Shown: positions 48,010 through 57,788 of the stretch, piece after piece
Layout of the letters: each line of letters opens with the position of its first letter
Position numbering within the stretch: the first letter of the stretch is position 1
NCBI GenBank assembly: GCA_937770485.1
Contig: CALJHX010000013.1
Location: 1 to 64,000 of the forward strand
Length of the DNA: 64,000 nt
Direction of reading: 5' to 3'
Origin: an uncultured Verrucomicrobiae bacterium
Lineage (GTDB): Bacteria; Verrucomicrobiota; Verrucomicrobiia; Limisphaerales; UBA1096
Made by a program: the position numbers and the translations under genes
The notes under the pieces: model-generated
The model's database searches: none
Told to the model about the DNA's origin: nothing
What the model saw: only the letters and a program-made list of their open reading frames with translations

Positions 48010-48297
48010 CAACATATGTGGTGATTATTTCCTATGCGCCTTTTGTACCTGTCCCTAAACTTTTCTTTTACTCATTAATCTCAAACCTTTGCGGCTAGTT
48101 GGTTAGTTTTTAGCGCCGAAAGCTCCAGCTTCGAGAGCTTTTGCCGCTTGATAAATACATTGCATAAGCAATCAAAAAAGCTAAGGTTTGAGCGAGTTAT
48201 GAGGCACTTACTAACAACAAAAAAAGCAGCCGTGCTTTTGGTGCGGTATCAGGAAAAAGACTACGCGATGAAACTGGTGTAAATGAGGTAGCATTAA

Positions 48298-49752
48298 ATG
48301 GATGACTCAGGTTTTAATTTTAACAACACTTACATCCACCTGCCGAAGGCGTTTTATACAGAGCTTTCACCGGTGCCGGTGCGTAAGCCAGAAATGGTAA
48401 CATTCAATGCACCGCTCGCCTCCGATATGGGTTTGGATTTTTCGGGAATAAGCACGGACGCAAAAGCTGCAATGTTTGGCGGCAATAATATGCCAAAGGG
48501 GGCAGAGCCGCTTGCTCAGGCTTATGCGGGGCATCAATTTGGCCACTTCACCATGCTGGGTGATGGGCGCGCGATTGTTTGGGGCGAGCATATCACCCCT
48601 TCAGGTCAGCGCCTTGACATTCAATTCAAAGGTTCTGGTCCCACGCCTTATTCACGGGGTGCAGATGGGCGCGCCGTACTGGGACCGATGCTGCGTGAAT
48701 ATATCACCAGCGAAGCAATGCATGCACTGAACATCCCCACAACCCGTAGTCTTGCGGTGGTGACAAACGGAGAGAAGGTGTATCGTGAAACTGGCCTGCC
48801 GGGAGCAATCCTGACACGAATCGCCAGCTCACACATTCGTGTTGGCACGTTTGAATACGCCGCACTGCAGCAGGACAAGGGAATAATCCAAAAACTCGTC
48901 AATTACACCATCGACAGGCACTATCCGTGGATTAAGGAGGAACACAATAAGACTCTTTCGCTACTTAAAGCTGTCATCGAGAAACAGGCAGATTTAATAA
49001 CCCACTGGATGCGCGTGGGCTTTATTCATGGCGTAATGAACACGGATAACATGACACTATCTGGCGAGACAATTGATTACGGTCCCTGCGCTTTTATGGA
49101 TGCCTACAACCCAAGGACTGTGTTTAGCTCCATCGACCATATGGGGCGCTATGCCTATGCCAACCAGCCAAACATAGCACAATGGAATCTGGCACGCCTT
49201 GCCGAGACCATGCTGCCCCTCTTGGATGACGAGATCGAAAATGCGGCAGACACAATCGAAGAAGTCGTAAACGGTTTTGGCGCACTGTATAAAGATAAAT
49301 GGCTCTCCATGATGCGTGCCAAACTTGGCCTGTTCGGCGCGCGAGCGGAGGACGAAAGTCTAATTACTGATCTGCTTGGCTGGATGCAGCGAGTAGGCGC
49401 GGACTATACCAACACCTTCCAGCATTTAACGGAAGAAAAACCACCGCAGGGCGAGCCCTATAACGATAGGGCCTTCAAAGAATGGTATACTCACTGGCAG
49501 GCGCAGCTCGCTAAAAACACGAAACCATTGAAATCTTCCTTGTCTTTGATGCGTGCTAACAACCCGGCTGTGATCCCACGCAATCATAAAGTGGAGCAGG
49601 TTCTGGCCGCTGCCACGAATGGCGACCTTAAACCACTGAAAAATCTACTAACTGCGCTCCAAGAGCCCTATAAAAACCGCTCTGATCTCAAACCCTACCA
49701 ATCCCCGCCTGAGCCAGGGGATAGAGTTTATCAAACATTCTGCGGGACATAG
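48298..49752 (+). CDS. selO: Protein adenylyltransferase SelO (YdiU/UPF0061 family)
   Basis: AQAYAGHQFGHFTMLGDGRAIVWGEHITPSGQRLDIQFKGSGPTPYSRGADGRAVLGPMLREYITSEAMHALNIPTTRSLAVV; GFIHGVMNTDNMTLSGETIDYGPCAFMDAY; C-terminal YQTFCGT. Confidence 0.96.
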   Translation: MDDSGFNFNNTYIHLPKAFYTELSPVPVRKPEMVTFNAPLASDMGLDFSGISTDAKAAMFGGNNMPKGAEPLAQAYAGHQFGHFTMLGDGRAIVWGEHITPSGQRLDIQFKGSGPTPYSRGADGRAVLGPMLREYITSEAMHALNIPTTRSLAVVTNGEKVYRETGLPGAILTRIASSHIRVGTFEYAALQQDKGIIQKLVNYTIDRHYPWIKEEHNKTLSLLKAVIEKQADLITHWMRVGFIHGVMNTDNMTLSGETIDYGPCAFMDAYNPRTVFSSIDHMGRYAYANQPNIAQWNLARLAETMLPLLDDEIENAADTIEEVVNGFGALYKDKWLSMMRAKLGLFGARAEDESLITDLLGWMQRVGADYTNTFQHLTEEKPPQGEPYNDRAFKEWYTHWQAQLAKNTKPLKSSLSLMRANNPAVIPRNHKVEQVLAAATNGDLKPLKNLLTALQEPYKNRSDLKPYQSPPEPGDRVYQTFCGT

Positions 49753-50270
49753 CCATTAATTTAAGCAACCAAGTTTGATGGTCATGGAATATTTCCGTGA
49801 CACCGAAACATCGAATCGCCCCATTGGACGACCTCTTCATCTCTTTTTTGGATCGTGCGGTGCAACAATCGCCGCTTCAACTTAAGCCGCAAACTTTGTC
49901 GCGAAGTCTTTGTCATACTCTGGTAGAGTTCAGAAAAATGAGGGGGAATGAACAAGGGCAATATTGAGCGTAGGCGGGAAAAACGTAATGAGGCAGTTGT
50001 CAGTGATATAAAACACCTCCTACTCACAACAATCGCAGCGCGCCGAAAGCTCCTTGCTTAATTAGGCTAAATTAATTAAATATATAATTTAAGAATTATG
50101 TTGCAGAGTCAGGGGATTTATAGCGCCCGGAAATCATCACTCTTTTCTCGACGTTTTTTTGCGGCTGAATAACAGGAAATAACAAACTCAAAAAATATCA
50201 CTATATTAAATTGACGTTTTTCTTTTTGTTTTAAGATTCCGCGACTTGCAGGAAGGTATCAAAAACTGCT

Positions 50271-50303
50271 CTGTGCTACCATTACACCACGGGACAGTGG
50301 CGG
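50271..50303 (-). pseudogene. 5' half of the split tRNA-Gln copy (identity continues to 50313)
   Basis: ctgtgctaccattacaccacgggacagtggcgggcgtttttgt is identical to 55625-55667. Confidence 0.85.
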
Positions 50304-50803
50304 GCGTTTTTGTTGCTACGCTTAGCTAGACTCAGCTTTCGCCCAGATCATTGGCAACCCGCCTGGAGTGCACTTTTCGCATCCTACTGTTCCATTCTGT
50401 GCCACGCCGACACCACACCCGGGGTGCCACGCCCCAAGACGGGGGTACTGTCAGAAAATATCTCCCCCATACAACGCGGGCTGTTTTCTGGGATGGTAAC
50501 CTGGGGGGCGTAACATCATCCGCACCACGGCCCGAAAGAAGAAAATGCGAAACGCCCGGGTGACCGGCCGGCAGCCGCCGGTTTTTGGTTTCGCTGGTAA
50601 CCGTGGTAAGCTAGCTTCCGGGCAGATACATGATCAAATCACCAATCCAGATCGGCTGTATTCGCGTTAAGAGATACTATCAACCCCCTGCCCCGTCCCA
50701 ACGGCGGACACGCTTTTCACTACCAACTGCGGCAGCTTCGTAAAGAAGCCAATGAAACTGGGAGGCAGTTGGAAATTGTTAGCAACGAAAAGACAAGTCG
50801 AAG

Positions 50804-53278
50804 ATGAAGTTTGATTTTTTTACCACGCTTACTCATAGAATTTTCCTTCAGTGTGTTCTGTGTATTCCGTGGTGTCTCCTCGTGCTTGGCCAAGCGGCGG
50901 AGTTGCCGGACTTTGAGCGTGAGGTAAAACCAGTCCTAGCCAAGCTCTGTTACCGTTGTCACGGGGCTGAAAAGCAGAAGGGAAAGCTGCGACTCGACAC
51001 TCTTTCTACCAACCTACTTGAAGACGCAAGGTCGGCGGAGCGGTGGCACGAGGTTCGTGCAGTGATTAACCTTGGCGAGATGCCGCCAGAGAACGAGACC
51101 AAGCTGACTGCGGATGAGCGCCGGGTGATTCTCGACTGGCTCAACCCCACGATCGAGCTCGCAGGCAAGCTGCGCCAAAGCAAGGGCGGCCGTGTTGTAC
51201 TGCGTCGGTTAAACCACAACGAATACCACAACACATTGAGTGATCTGCTCGGGGTGAGTTTGGATTACACACGGGACTTCCCGCCTGATGGGGTGTCGCC
51301 AGACGGCATGTTGAATAACGGTAGTTCACTGCAGATGAGCGGCATTCAACTGGAGTTTTACATGGCAGCAGCCCGAGCTGCGCTGGATCGGATAATCGTC
51401 ACGGAAGATGAGCCTAAAGTGTTCCGGCATCGATTCACAAAAAGCACGGATGGCAAATTTCCGGACGGTGTGCTGGGGGCGAACGACCTTGGCCGGCACC
51501 GGCAGTTCATCGTTCGCATGAAAAACGATTACCCTGAGCAAGGTACGTTTCGGATTCGGACTGCCGTGCGCGTTGAGTTACCCGAGGAAAAAGGGCCTGT
51601 ACCGAGGTTGCGCGTGCGCGTGGGGTACCGGCCCGACACATTGGTGGACATGGAGACACTGGCCGAACTAGACCTGCACGAGTCTGGCGAACAGGAGTTG
51701 GAGTTTGTTGGGCGTATTGAAAACTTCCCGCTGCCGGTCCGGGGACAGGGCAAGTTTCCTGGGCTCGTCGTGATTTTGTCTAACGCACACGATGAGTTTT
51801 CACAGAGTGGCAAAACGCAAGAGAGGGAGATCACCGCCGAGGATGGTAAAAAGAAAAAAATCTGGGAACACGACATTGGCTATCCTCGATTGCACGTGGA
51901 GTGGCTGGAGTTTGAGGGGCCGTTTTTCGAACAGTGGCCGCCAGAGGAACATCGACGAATTCTGTTTCCGTCGCACCTGCGCGAAAAACGAGAGAAGGCC
52001 TACATTCGCAAGGTGCTGAAGTCGTTTCTCTCCCGCGCGTGGCGTCGGCCGGTGAGCCGCAAAGAAGTACGTCAGTATGTCGGATTTTACCGGAAACTGA
52101 GACCCGAATTTCCTGATCTGGAAAGCACCCTGCGGGAGTCGTTGGTGATGGCACTGATCGCGCCGGATTTTCTGTACTTACTCGAGCCGGCTGCAAGTAA
52201 ACCCCGGCCACTCACCTCCCATGAGTTTGCGTCCCGTCTCTCTTATTTTCTCTGGAATTCTATGCCAGACGACGAACTACGGACACTGGCTGATACCGGT
52301 GCGCTTTTCGACGAGGCAACCCTCTCGAAACAGGTGACCCGAATGATAACCGATGAGCGTGCAAACCGATTCATCGACTCGTATGTGGAACAGTGGCTGG
52401 ACATCGACGCCATGAATCGTGTGGAGGTGGACACCAAGGTGCACCCCAACTTCCCCCGCAACAAGCGAATCGATCATCTGCGCGAAGTGATCCGCCGCGA
52501 GCCTGTCGAGTTCTTTGGTGAAATTCTACGGAAAAACCTCAGCGCGGAGCATTTCATTCGTTCCGACTTTGTGATGCTCAATGATACACTGGCTAGGCAC
52601 TATCGTTTTGATGGAGTGCACGGCGGAGCATTCCGGCCGGTGTCGACCAAACGTCAGTCGGTTAAGGCCAAGGCTAATAGAGGCGGGTTGCTGACGCAGT
52701 CGGCTATTCTACTCGGGGCCTCGACCGGTGGTGACTCACATATCATCAAGCGCGCAGTGTTCGTGCGGGAGCGTCTGCTCGACGACCCGCCAGATCCCCC
52801 CCCGCCAAACGTGCCCGAGTTGGAGACGGCCGAACCCGGCTTGGCCAAGCTGTCCATCCGTGAGCAGTTGAAGTTACACAACAACGACGCAGCTTGTTCC
52901 GATTGTCATCGCGGAATCGATGGCTGGGGGTTGGCGATGGAGGAGTACGATGCGCTTGGCCAATGGCGCACCGAGATCACCCGAAAACTGCCGGACGGCA
53001 AGTTGATCAAGCTGCCTCTCGAGACCTTGGCCAAGCTGCCGGACGGCCGCGAGATCGACGGCATGGAGTCACTGAAAGATTATCTGCTTACCGAGCGACG
53101 TGAGCAGTTTGCTCGCGCTTTCGTGGTGAAACTCTTGACCTATGCGCTTGGCCGATCACTCGAGTTTTCCGACGAAAAACACATCGATGCATTGACCCGT
53201 CGCTTCGCCGACGATAAAATGCTAGTACAGTCTTTGGTTCAATCTATTGTGAAAAGCGAGGTTTTCAGCACTAAATAA
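50804..53278 (+). CDS. Planctomycete-type cytochrome c protein (DUF1587/1592/1588/1585 architecture)
   Basis: LCYRCHGAEKQKGKLRLD; RRLNHNEYHNTLSDLLGV; SRLSYFLWNSMPDDELRTLADTG; CSDCHRGIDGWGLAMEEYDALGQWR; LTYALGRSLEFSD. Confidence 0.95.
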   Translation: MKFDFFTTLTHRIFLQCVLCIPWCLLVLGQAAELPDFEREVKPVLAKLCYRCHGAEKQKGKLRLDTLSTNLLEDARSAERWHEVRAVINLGEMPPENETKLTADERRVILDWLNPTIELAGKLRQSKGGRVVLRRLNHNEYHNTLSDLLGVSLDYTRDFPPDGVSPDGMLNNGSSLQMSGIQLEFYMAAARAALDRIIVTEDEPKVFRHRFTKSTDGKFPDGVLGANDLGRHRQFIVRMKNDYPEQGTFRIRTAVRVELPEEKGPVPRLRVRVGYRPDTLVDMETLAELDLHESGEQELEFVGRIENFPLPVRGQGKFPGLVVILSNAHDEFSQSGKTQEREITAEDGKKKKIWEHDIGYPRLHVEWLEFEGPFFEQWPPEEHRRILFPSHLREKREKAYIRKVLKSFLSRAWRRPVSRKEVRQYVGFYRKLRPEFPDLESTLRESLVMALIAPDFLYLLEPAASKPRPLTSHEFASRLSYFLWNSMPDDELRTLADTGALFDEATLSKQVTRMITDERANRFIDSYVEQWLDIDAMNRVEVDTKVHPNFPRNKRIDHLREVIRREPVEFFGEILRKNLSAEHFIRSDFVMLNDTLARHYRFDGVHGGAFRPVSTKRQSVKAKANRGGLLTQSAILLGASTGGDSHIIKRAVFVRERLLDDPPDPPPPNVPELETAEPGLAKLSIREQLKLHNNDAACSDCHRGIDGWGLAMEEYDALGQWRTEITRKLPDGKLIKLPLETLAKLPDGREIDGMESLKDYLLTERREQFARAFVVKLLTYALGRSLEFSDEKHIDALTRRFADDKMLVQSLVQSIVKSEVFSTK

Positions 53279-53284
53279 AAGCTC

Positions 53285-54637
53285 ATGAGCCGTATTGCAT
53301 CCAAATCCTGGCAGCTTAATCGCCGTTCCTTTTTACGTGGCACCGGAGTGGCACTGGCATTGCCGGCGCTCGACGCCATGGCCAAGGCCAAAACGGTGGC
53401 CGAGCCCCGTCGCTTGGCCGCGGTCTACTTTCCCTTCGGTGTTTCCATTCAGGAGGAGAAAAGCGCGAAGGCCGAGTGGGGATGGTTCCCCAAGGGCGAG
53501 GGCCGCGAGTTCACTTTCAACAAGAGCCTTCAGCCGCTCGAGGCATATCGGGATCAAGTGACCGTTCTCGGCGGACTGTCTCATCCGGAAGTGCGCAAGA
53601 TCGGTGGGCACGACAGCGCAGACACATTCCTTACCGGTTGCGATCTGCTGAGCCGCGACCTGCACAACACCCAGTCAATGGATCAGGTCGCCGCGGAGCA
53701 CTTCGCCGGTCAAACCCGGTTCGACTCGCTCGTGATGTCGACTGACGGTGGTGTGGGCGAGCCCACCCGATCCAGTACACTTTCCTACAACCTGCACGGC
53801 CGGCCGATCCCCGCGCTTAACCAGCCACAGCAGATCTTCGATCGCTTGTTCGGTGCGGGCGACCCTGATAACCGTCGTCACCGCCGTCGCTTGAAGAGCA
53901 GCGGCAGCCTGCTCGACCTCGTCATGGATGACGCCGGCAAACTTCGGCGTCGCCTGGGCAAGTTCGACCAACAAAAATTTGATGAATACCTCGACTCCGT
54001 CCGGCAGGTAGAGAAACGCGTTGCCCGCGCCCAGCAGTGGATCGACATCCCCAAGCCAGGCCTAACCGACGCCGATCGCGAACGACTTCAACTCGATGCC
54101 GACTCAAAAGTGCCGACTGAGTTTGTGGCTACCATGTACGAGTTGATGCACCTCGCGTTCATGACCGACTCCACCCGCGTGGCCACCTACCAGATCGGCA
54201 GCATGGGAGACGCCACCACTTTGGGAGGCAAGTTCCCGCAACTGCTCGGTATTGGGAAACACCTCCACGGTCTGGCTCACGACTGGAACAAGGCCGAGGG
54301 TGTCGAGCCGCTGGGTAAGTGGGATCGTTTTCTAGCGGAGCAGTTCGCCACCTTCCTTGATCGCATGTGCAAGACGCCGGCCGGACCGGAGAGTGATGCA
54401 ACTTTGCTCGATCAAACCACCATTATTTATGGTTGCAGTAACAGCACCACGCACACGAACAAAAATTATCCACTCGTACTTGCTGGGGGACGTGGCCTTG
54501 GCTTCAAGCATGGCCAGTACCTCAAATACGGAGAAGACACACCGTTTGCAAACGTGTTTGCTACCATGCTCGAGCAAACCGGTGTCACCAACCGCTTCGC
54601 CGACAGCACCGGCAATCTTCCCGAACTTCTCGCCTAA
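53285..54637 (+). CDS. DUF1552 domain protein with Tat-like leader
   Basis: NRRSFLRGTGVALALPALDAM; VLGGLSHPEVRKIGGHDSADTFLTG; pairs with DUF1592 gene. Confidence 0.95.
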   Translation: MSRIASKSWQLNRRSFLRGTGVALALPALDAMAKAKTVAEPRRLAAVYFPFGVSIQEEKSAKAEWGWFPKGEGREFTFNKSLQPLEAYRDQVTVLGGLSHPEVRKIGGHDSADTFLTGCDLLSRDLHNTQSMDQVAAEHFAGQTRFDSLVMSTDGGVGEPTRSSTLSYNLHGRPIPALNQPQQIFDRLFGAGDPDNRRHRRRLKSSGSLLDLVMDDAGKLRRRLGKFDQQKFDEYLDSVRQVEKRVARAQQWIDIPKPGLTDADRERLQLDADSKVPTEFVATMYELMHLAFMTDSTRVATYQIGSMGDATTLGGKFPQLLGIGKHLHGLAHDWNKAEGVEPLGKWDRFLAEQFATFLDRMCKTPAGPESDATLLDQTTIIYGCSNSTTHTNKNYPLVLAGGRGLGFKHGQYLKYGEDTPFANVFATMLEQTGVTNRFADSTGNLPELLA

Positions 54638-54811
54638 ATAAAGCTAGGCCTCTCGTAGAAGATTTAGGTGTGCACTTCACACTTCTGACACCACGGTTTA
54701 TTTGGATCGGGGACGTTCGGACTGCGTTGTGGTGCTTCGGGCATGCCAGAAATGTGGCGATTTAAGCAATCAGTTCAAATCATTCACTCTGTGGCCTCAA
54801 AGTTGGCTGGC

Positions 54812-54985
54812 TCATTTCCCTTTAGTTTTCAATTCTTCACCCGTCTTGGCTCCCTGTTTGCGGAGGAGGTCGGTGATTTTGGGTTTATTTTTGGCCTGAT
54901 CTAGAGGTGTTCCAAGTATATTCTTCGCGTTCACATCCGCACCATTCCTTTCAAAATATTAAAAAGTTTTTTCAGCGTCGCCTAG
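54812..54985 (-). pseudogene. Ankyrin-repeat gene relic
   Basis: Minus strand: YFERNGADVNAKNILGTPLDQAKNKPKITDLLRKQGAKTGEELKTKGK*, with an in-frame TAA just upstream. Confidence 0.75.
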
Positions 54986-55009
54986 ATACAAATTAATGAA
55001 GAACCCACC

Positions 55010-55482
55010 TCACCTGTAGGGTTTTTACTGGCTGTAGAATTGGCTCGGCAGTCAAGCTGCGAGTGGACAGCGTGCATTTTGACGAGCGCAAAATATGGCT
55101 GTCGAATAAAAACAGCGCCGATCACAACGCGTACATCCCCACCCAGTTGATGGAGTTTCTGCAAAGCTACAAGCCCGCTGGCGAGACATGGGTCACTAAC
55201 CCCAGCCCACGCTACTGGTCACCAAAATGGTTTCGTGAGATCAAGAAACTGGGGATGACATTTTCAACTCACTACATGCGGAACACGTACGTAACCAGAT
55301 TGACCAAGAAGCTTGATCAGCGCGTGACTATGAACATCGTCGGCCATAGCGACGCTAAAGTGCATGAGTTGTATAATCGTAACACCGCATGGGAACATTC
55401 TGCTGAGATTGAACGTTCGTTATGCGTTCGCGTATTGCAAAATGGGAGCGACAACCTAACTCTTTTGAAATCAGCGAGTTGA
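55010..55482 (+). pseudogene. C-terminal catalytic fragment of a tyrosine integrase
   Basis: FTGCRIGSAVKLRVDSVHFDERKIWL (box I Arg, read upstream of the annotated ATG) and THYMRNTYVTRLTKKLDQRVTMNIVGHSDAKVHELYNRN (HxxR...Y); N-terminal half missing. Confidence 0.8.
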
Positions 55483-55576
55483 CTGACATAGTACATTGTA
55501 GTACGCATTTGGCATGCACTACTACTCGGAACTAATTTGAAATTCACTAATGAATAACTACATTGTAGCTATCGAG

Positions 55577-55650
55577 TGGTTGTCCCGCTAGGATTTGAAC
55601 CTAAACTAACGCTGTCAAAGAGCGCTGTGCTACCATTACACCACGGGACA
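55577..55650 (-). tRNA. tRNA-Gln (anticodon TTG), CCA encoded
   Basis: Minus strand TGTCCCG TG GTGTAATGGTAGCAC A GCGCT CTTTGAC AGCGT TAGT TTAGG TTCAAAT CCTAG CGGGACA A CCA folds as a cloverleaf. Confidence 0.92.
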
Positions 55651-55882
55651 GTGGCGGGCGTTTTTGTAAAGGCGAACCGGCCGTTTTGCGAGTCTTTTTT
55701 GTTTCGAGGCGGGGTCTTTTCTTTTTTCACCACGAAGGACATGAATTTCTTCTATTCGTTCTCTTGAAGAGACAAAATACGATAGCCCAAGGCAACGCAC
55801 CGAGAACCAATAAGCAAAACAATCGAGCTCTTGCTTGTTAAAATTGGGCTATCTTTCGCATTGCGCCCTTTTAGGACTGGCC

Positions 55883-56803
55883 TCATTTAGTTTGCAGAAC
55901 GCCGAATCGGATGCCGCGCGTGCTGACCCGCAGGGCGGCGAAGCCAAGCTGCCGCATGGCCTGCTCGTAAATCAGGCTGCCGAACAGGGCGACGTCGGCG
56001 CGCTTGGGGGGCAAGCCGGTGATTTCCCGACGCCTTGCCACGGTCAACCCCCACAGCCGCTCGCGCCAAGCCGTTACCCGATCAAGCGGCAACTCGACAG
56101 CCTCCATCCGCTCACGATCGTAATCATCGTCAACCAGTTCCATCTTGGCGAGGATGCTAGCCATGCCTCCGGAGCCAACCATTATAAACGGCTGCGCTTG
56201 GCCAGGCGCGTTGAGTTGCCCTCGCAAGCCCGGCAGCGATGTTTCGCTTAAGGTTTGGTCGACCGATTTGCAGACGGTTTCAAGTTCACCTCCGGCCGGG
56301 GGATCGGAAACGGGGTGACGCTCCATCAAACGCACCGAGCCGAGCGGGATGCTCGTGTGAAAACGCATCCCGCCCACGTCGCCGACGATGAACTCGGTGC
56401 TGCCGCCGCCGACGTCGATCATGAGCATCGGCGACTTGGCCAAGCGTGGACAGCCCATGACCCCGGCGAATACGAGACGCGCCTCGTTGTCGCCGCTGAG
56501 CACGTCCACAGCCTGACCAAGCGATTCGAGCAACTCAGCTGGGTTGCTCGAATCGCGTACGGCACTGGTGGCGATGATTCGCGTGTCGCTGCAGTCGTTC
56601 GCCTTGGCCAAGGCAAGCAGCTCGTTCACCGCGGCGACGGTGGCCTGGATCGGTTCGGCCTGGAGTTTGCCGCCGGAGTAGAGGCCGCGGCCAAGTCGGG
56701 TTTGGCGGCTGGTTTCGAGATGCGGCGAAATCTCGTCACCGCGCAGGTCGGCGATAAGCAGTTTCACCGAGTTGGTGCCTATGTCGATGACGCCGCGCCG
56801 CAT
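55883..56803 (-). CDS. ppx: Ppx/GppA family exopolyphosphatase
   Basis: MRRGVIDIGTNSVKLLIADL; TSAVRDSSN; LMIDVGGGSTEFIVGD; start placed at 56803. Confidence 0.92.
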   Translation of the reverse strand: MRRGVIDIGTNSVKLLIADLRGDEISPHLETSRQTRLGRGLYSGGKLQAEPIQATVAAVNELLALAKANDCSDTRIIATSAVRDSSNPAELLESLGQAVDVLSGDNEARLVFAGVMGCPRLAKSPMLMIDVGGGSTEFIVGDVGGMRFHTSIPLGSVRLMERHPVSDPPAGGELETVCKSVDQTLSETSLPGLRGQLNAPGQAQPFIMVGSGGMASILAKMELVDDDYDRERMEAVELPLDRVTAWRERLWGLTVARRREITGLPPKRADVALFGSLIYEQAMRQLGFAALRVSTRGIRFGVLQTK

Positions 56804-56810
56804 GGAATGC

Positions 56811-57773
56811 TCATGTGTGGTCGTGGGCGAGGATGGCGGCACCGGTAATGCCGGCGGCATCGCCGAGGGTGGTGGCCATGATTCGCACCTGCCGCGCGCC
56901 GGGCATGATGCGGCCCAGGGCGGCCTCTCGGATTCTCGGCAACATGACGGTGTGCAACTGCTCGATGAGTCCGCCGCCAAGCGCGACAACTTCCGGGTTG
57001 AGCAGGTTGCAGAGGTTGGCTATGGCGATGCCTGTGTAAAAACAGGTCTCGTCGAGCACGGCCGTGGCCAGTTTGTCGCCGGCCTCGACGGCGCGCCGGA
57101 GTTTGCCGCTGCGAATCCTGGTCACGGAAGGATCGTCGGCCTCCATCAATTGAGTGAGTTCGCCGCCGTCGTTCACGGCCGACTTGACCCTGTTAAAAAT
57201 CGCCGTGCGGCTCGCGAGCGCCTCAAAACAGCCGCTCGTACCACAACCGCAAACCGGCCCGTCCGGGTCGAGCACCATGTGCCCCACCTCGCCGGCCGCC
57301 CGGGTGGCGCCGGTCAGAAACACGCCGTTGGTGATGATGCCCGCACCGATGCCGGTGCCGAGAAAAATGCTGACCATGTCGTTGGGCTTGGCCTCGAGCT
57401 CGAGCCGGTGAATGCCGGTCGCGGCCACATTGCAGTCGTTGCCAAGCCAGACGGGGCAGCCAAGTTGCGCCTCGAGGTCAGCCTTGAGCGCGACATCACG
57501 CCAATCGAGGTTCGGAGCGAACAACACGTGCGACTCGTCGCTGCTGATCGAGCCCGGCGCGCCGATGCCCATACCGCTGGCCTTTGCCGGGTCGATGCCG
57601 GCTAACTCGGCGGCGGCGCGGACAGTTTTGACAATCCGGCCGCAGACGACGTCGTAGCCTCCCTCCGGCTTGGTCTTGGTTTTTTCCGTGGCAAGACAGT
57701 GGTAATCGTTGCCGAAAACTCCGGCGAGTATCTTCGTGCCTCCAAGGTCCACTCCGATGTAATATTCCTCCAT
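56811..57773 (-). CDS. ROK family glucokinase-like protein
   Basis: YYIGVDLGGTKILAGVFG; VWLGNDCNVAATG; LGTGIGAGIITNGVFLTGATRAAGEVGHMVLDPDGPVCGCGTSGCFEALAS. Confidence 0.95.
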   Translation of the reverse strand: MEEYYIGVDLGGTKILAGVFGNDYHCLATEKTKTKPEGGYDVVCGRIVKTVRAAAELAGIDPAKASGMGIGAPGSISSDESHVLFAPNLDWRDVALKADLEAQLGCPVWLGNDCNVAATGIHRLELEAKPNDMVSIFLGTGIGAGIITNGVFLTGATRAAGEVGHMVLDPDGPVCGCGTSGCFEALASRTAIFNRVKSAVNDGGELTQLMEADDPSVTRIRSGKLRRAVEAGDKLATAVLDETCFYTGIAIANLCNLLNPEVVALGGGLIEQLHTVMLPRIREAALGRIMPGARQVRIMATTLGDAAGITGAAILAHDHT

Positions 57774-57788
57774 GAGATGTCTGAGCTG

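Noticed and set aside
50230-50275. Possible foreign tRNA-Gln 3' half (antisense CAGTTTTTGATACC) completing the split tRNA
   Set aside because: The anticodon stem and T-arm do not pair convincingly, so a functional hybrid tRNA is not supported.
55576-55767. Plus-strand ORF MVVPLGFEPKLTLSKSAVLPLHHGTVAGVFV...
   Set aside because: Antisense to the intact tRNA-Gln at 55577-55650.
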